Source: Bog-756 sp963778165
GTDB lineage: Bacteria > Actinomycetota > Acidimicrobiia > Acidimicrobiales > RAAP-2
DNA length: 64,000 bases
Reading direction: 5' to 3'
Assembly (NCBI GenBank): GCA_963778165.1
Contig: CAVZTE010000007.1
Span: 248,001 to 312,000 of the forward strand
How positions within the stretch are numbered: position 1 is the stretch's first letter; each line of letters opens with the position of its first letter. The notes under the pieces are model-generated. The model ran no database searches and had not been told where the DNA came from. It was given only the letters and a program-made list of their open reading frames with translations. Positions 62,963 to 64,000 of this stretch are shown here, one piece after another. The translations under genes were made by a program, and so were the position numbers.

Positions 62963-63719
62963 GCCGATGGTCGAGGCGCGACAGGTCTGTAAGTCCTTCG
63001 GCCGGACCGAGGTCCTGAAGGGCATCGACCTGACCGTCAACCGCGGTGAGGTGCTGTGCCTGATCGGCCCGTCGGGCTCCGGCAAGAGCACCTTCCTGCG
63101 CTGCATCAACCATCTCGAGAAGGTGGACAGTGGCGAGCTCTGGGTCGACGGCGAGCTGGTCGGCTACCGGCTCAGCGGCGACAAGCTGTACGAGCTGCGC
63201 GACCGTGAGGTCTGCGGCAAGCGGGCGGAAATCGGCATGGTCTTCCAGCGGTTCAATCTCTTCCCCCACATGAGCGTGTTCGACAATGTGATGTCCGGCC
63301 CTGTCCGGGTGCGCCGCGAGTCGACGGTGGCCGCCGGCGAGCGGGCACGTCGCCTCCTGGAGCGAGTCGGCCTGGCCGACAAGGTGTCGAGCTACCCCAA
63401 CCAGCTCTCCGGGGGCCAGCAGCAGCGGGTGGCCATCGCCAGGGCCCTGGCCATGGAGCCGAAGCTGATGCTCTTCGACGAGCCGACCTCCGCCCTCGAT
63501 CCCGAGCTGGTGGGCGACGTGCTCGACGTCATGCGCGGCCTGGCCGACGACGGCATGACGATGATCGTCGTCACCCACGAGATGGGCTTCGCCCGCGAAG
63601 TCGGCGACACCGTGGTCTTCATGGACGGTGGGGTGGTGGTGGAGGCCGGCGACCCGGTTCAGGTGCTCACCGACCCCAGGCACGAGCGCACCCGGTCGTT
63701 CCTGTCCAAGGTCCTCTGA
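62955..63719 (+). CDS. Polar amino acid ABC transporter ATP-binding protein
   Basis: ATG 62955 overlaps the permease stop; the protein is 254 residues. Walker A GPSGSGKST, Q loop VFQRFNLFPHM, signature LSGGQQQRVAIARALAM, Walker B LMLFDEPTSALDP and the switch His (VTHEMGFA) are all present. It powers uptake by the permease/binding-protein pair above. The three genes form a complete and intact operon. Confidence 0.95.
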   Translation: MSEPMVEARQVCKSFGRTEVLKGIDLTVNRGEVLCLIGPSGSGKSTFLRCINHLEKVDSGELWVDGELVGYRLSGDKLYELRDREVCGKRAEIGMVFQRFNLFPHMSVFDNVMSGPVRVRRESTVAAGERARRLLERVGLADKVSSYPNQLSGGQQQRVAIARALAMEPKLMLFDEPTSALDPELVGDVLDVMRGLADDGMTMIVVTHEMGFAREVGDTVVFMDGGVVVEAGDPVQVLTDPRHERTRSFLSKVL

Positions 63720-63752
63720 GCCCTGGTCATCCTCGGGGACGACGCCCCGGCG

Positions 63753-64000
63753 CTAGTGGGCGCTGGCCACCAGGTCAGCGTCGCGCAAGCGCCGCGCCAG
63801 CGACTCGAGCAGCTTGCGGGTCACCGGGGGCGCCTTGGTAATCAGTTTGAGGAAGTCGGCGCGGTCCAGCACCAGTACCTCGAGATCGCTGGTGGCGGTC
63901 ACCGTGGCCGAGCGTGGCTTGCCGTCGATGAGGGAGAGCTCGCCGACCACGCCGCCAGGGCCCAGGACGGCCACCCGCTTGCCGTTGCGAACCACCTCCG
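63753..64000 (-). CDS. Cyclic nucleotide-binding domain protein (N-terminally truncated by window)
   Basis: The frame continues beyond the right edge. The visible ~82 residues are the C-terminal half of a cNMP-binding domain: LGPGGVVGELSLIDGKPRSATVTA contains the phosphate-binding cassette (GELSLI, with R-S-A-T), and VLDRADFLKLI follows. It ends RRLRDADLVASAH without an HTH after the domain, so this is not a standard CRP; it may belong to a membrane or ion-channel-type or stand-alone cNMP-binding protein. It is convergent with the ABC transporter, 33 bp apart. Confidence 0.82.
   Translation of the reverse strand, partial: EVVRNGKRVAVLGPGGVVGELSLIDGKPRSATVTATSDLEVLVLDRADFLKLITKAPPVTRKLLESLARRLRDADLVASAH

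Overview
The window is a GC-rich, gene-dense stretch of an actinobacterial chromosome. Secreted proteins with GYWEVASDGGIFAFG-type repeats, several SDR, acyl-CoA dehydrogenase and P450 genes, an Anbu proteasome homologue and GTG/TTG starts suggest an Acidimicrobiia-like organism; that placement is inference from gene content. I saw no tRNA, rRNA, CRISPR array, insertion sequence or phage gene.

Layout. (1) 1-7.6 kb: the 3' part of a giant repeat-rich surface protein, a TetR-like regulator with two possible DNA-binding domains, a secreted GH43-like protein with six 42-residue repeats, and a Tat-exported phosphoesterase. (2) 7.8-27.3 kb: a catabolic island. A leftward operon (Rieske oxygenase, SnoaL-like protein, P450, class II aldolase, ABM monooxygenase) diverges from a Baeyer-Villiger-type monooxygenase. 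A cyclase-family hydrolase diverges from amidohydrolase-SDR-acyl-CoA dehydrogenase. A 2-oxoacid dehydrogenase E1 alpha/beta diverges from two SDRs. Then come a TetR, an acyl-CoA ligase, and an SDR/P450 operon divergent from a second TetR. All three divergent promoters at 12.1, 15.0 and 20.6 kb carry the same ACCGGTCGGT element, which suggests one regulon that breaks down a cyclic or aliphatic compound through CoA thioesters. (3) 27.5-31.6 kb: a DUF4331 operon, glutaminase, and Anbu. (4) 31.9-34.7 kb: a family 2A encapsulin shell and its cysteine desulfurase cargo, a predicted sulfur-handling protein nanocompartment, divergent from Anbu. (5) 34.8-37.6 kb: a DUF1275 membrane protein, an IolC-like DUF2090 protein and a divergent LysR regulator. 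(6) 38.3-45.5 kb: a cell-surface cluster with an anchored secreted protein, a lipoprotein beta-propeller, two large polytopic membrane proteins and a sortase. (7) 45.7-52.9 kb: small stress/membrane proteins (DUF6325, SHOCT, GAP family, a 29-residue membrane peptide) and a LuxR/MalT-type regulator. (8) 53.1-59.7 kb: a sulfatase with its formylglycine-generating enzyme, a DUF2252 protein, a YrhK-like membrane protein and two copies of a small uncharacterised family. (9) 59.7-64 kb: two MaoC-fold proteins, a complete polar amino acid ABC transporter, and a truncated cNMP-binding protein.

A caution that affects the reading: about 20 apparent single-base frameshifts interrupt otherwise well-conserved genes (GH43 repeat protein, first P450, E1 alpha/beta, one SDR, acyl-CoA ligase, a membrane protein, LuxR regulator, FGE). 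Several sit in short G/C runs, so many are probably sequencing or assembly indels. The acyl-CoA ligase and the LuxR gene carry six or seven each and could instead be pseudogenes. Coordinates for these genes span the whole reconstructed gene.
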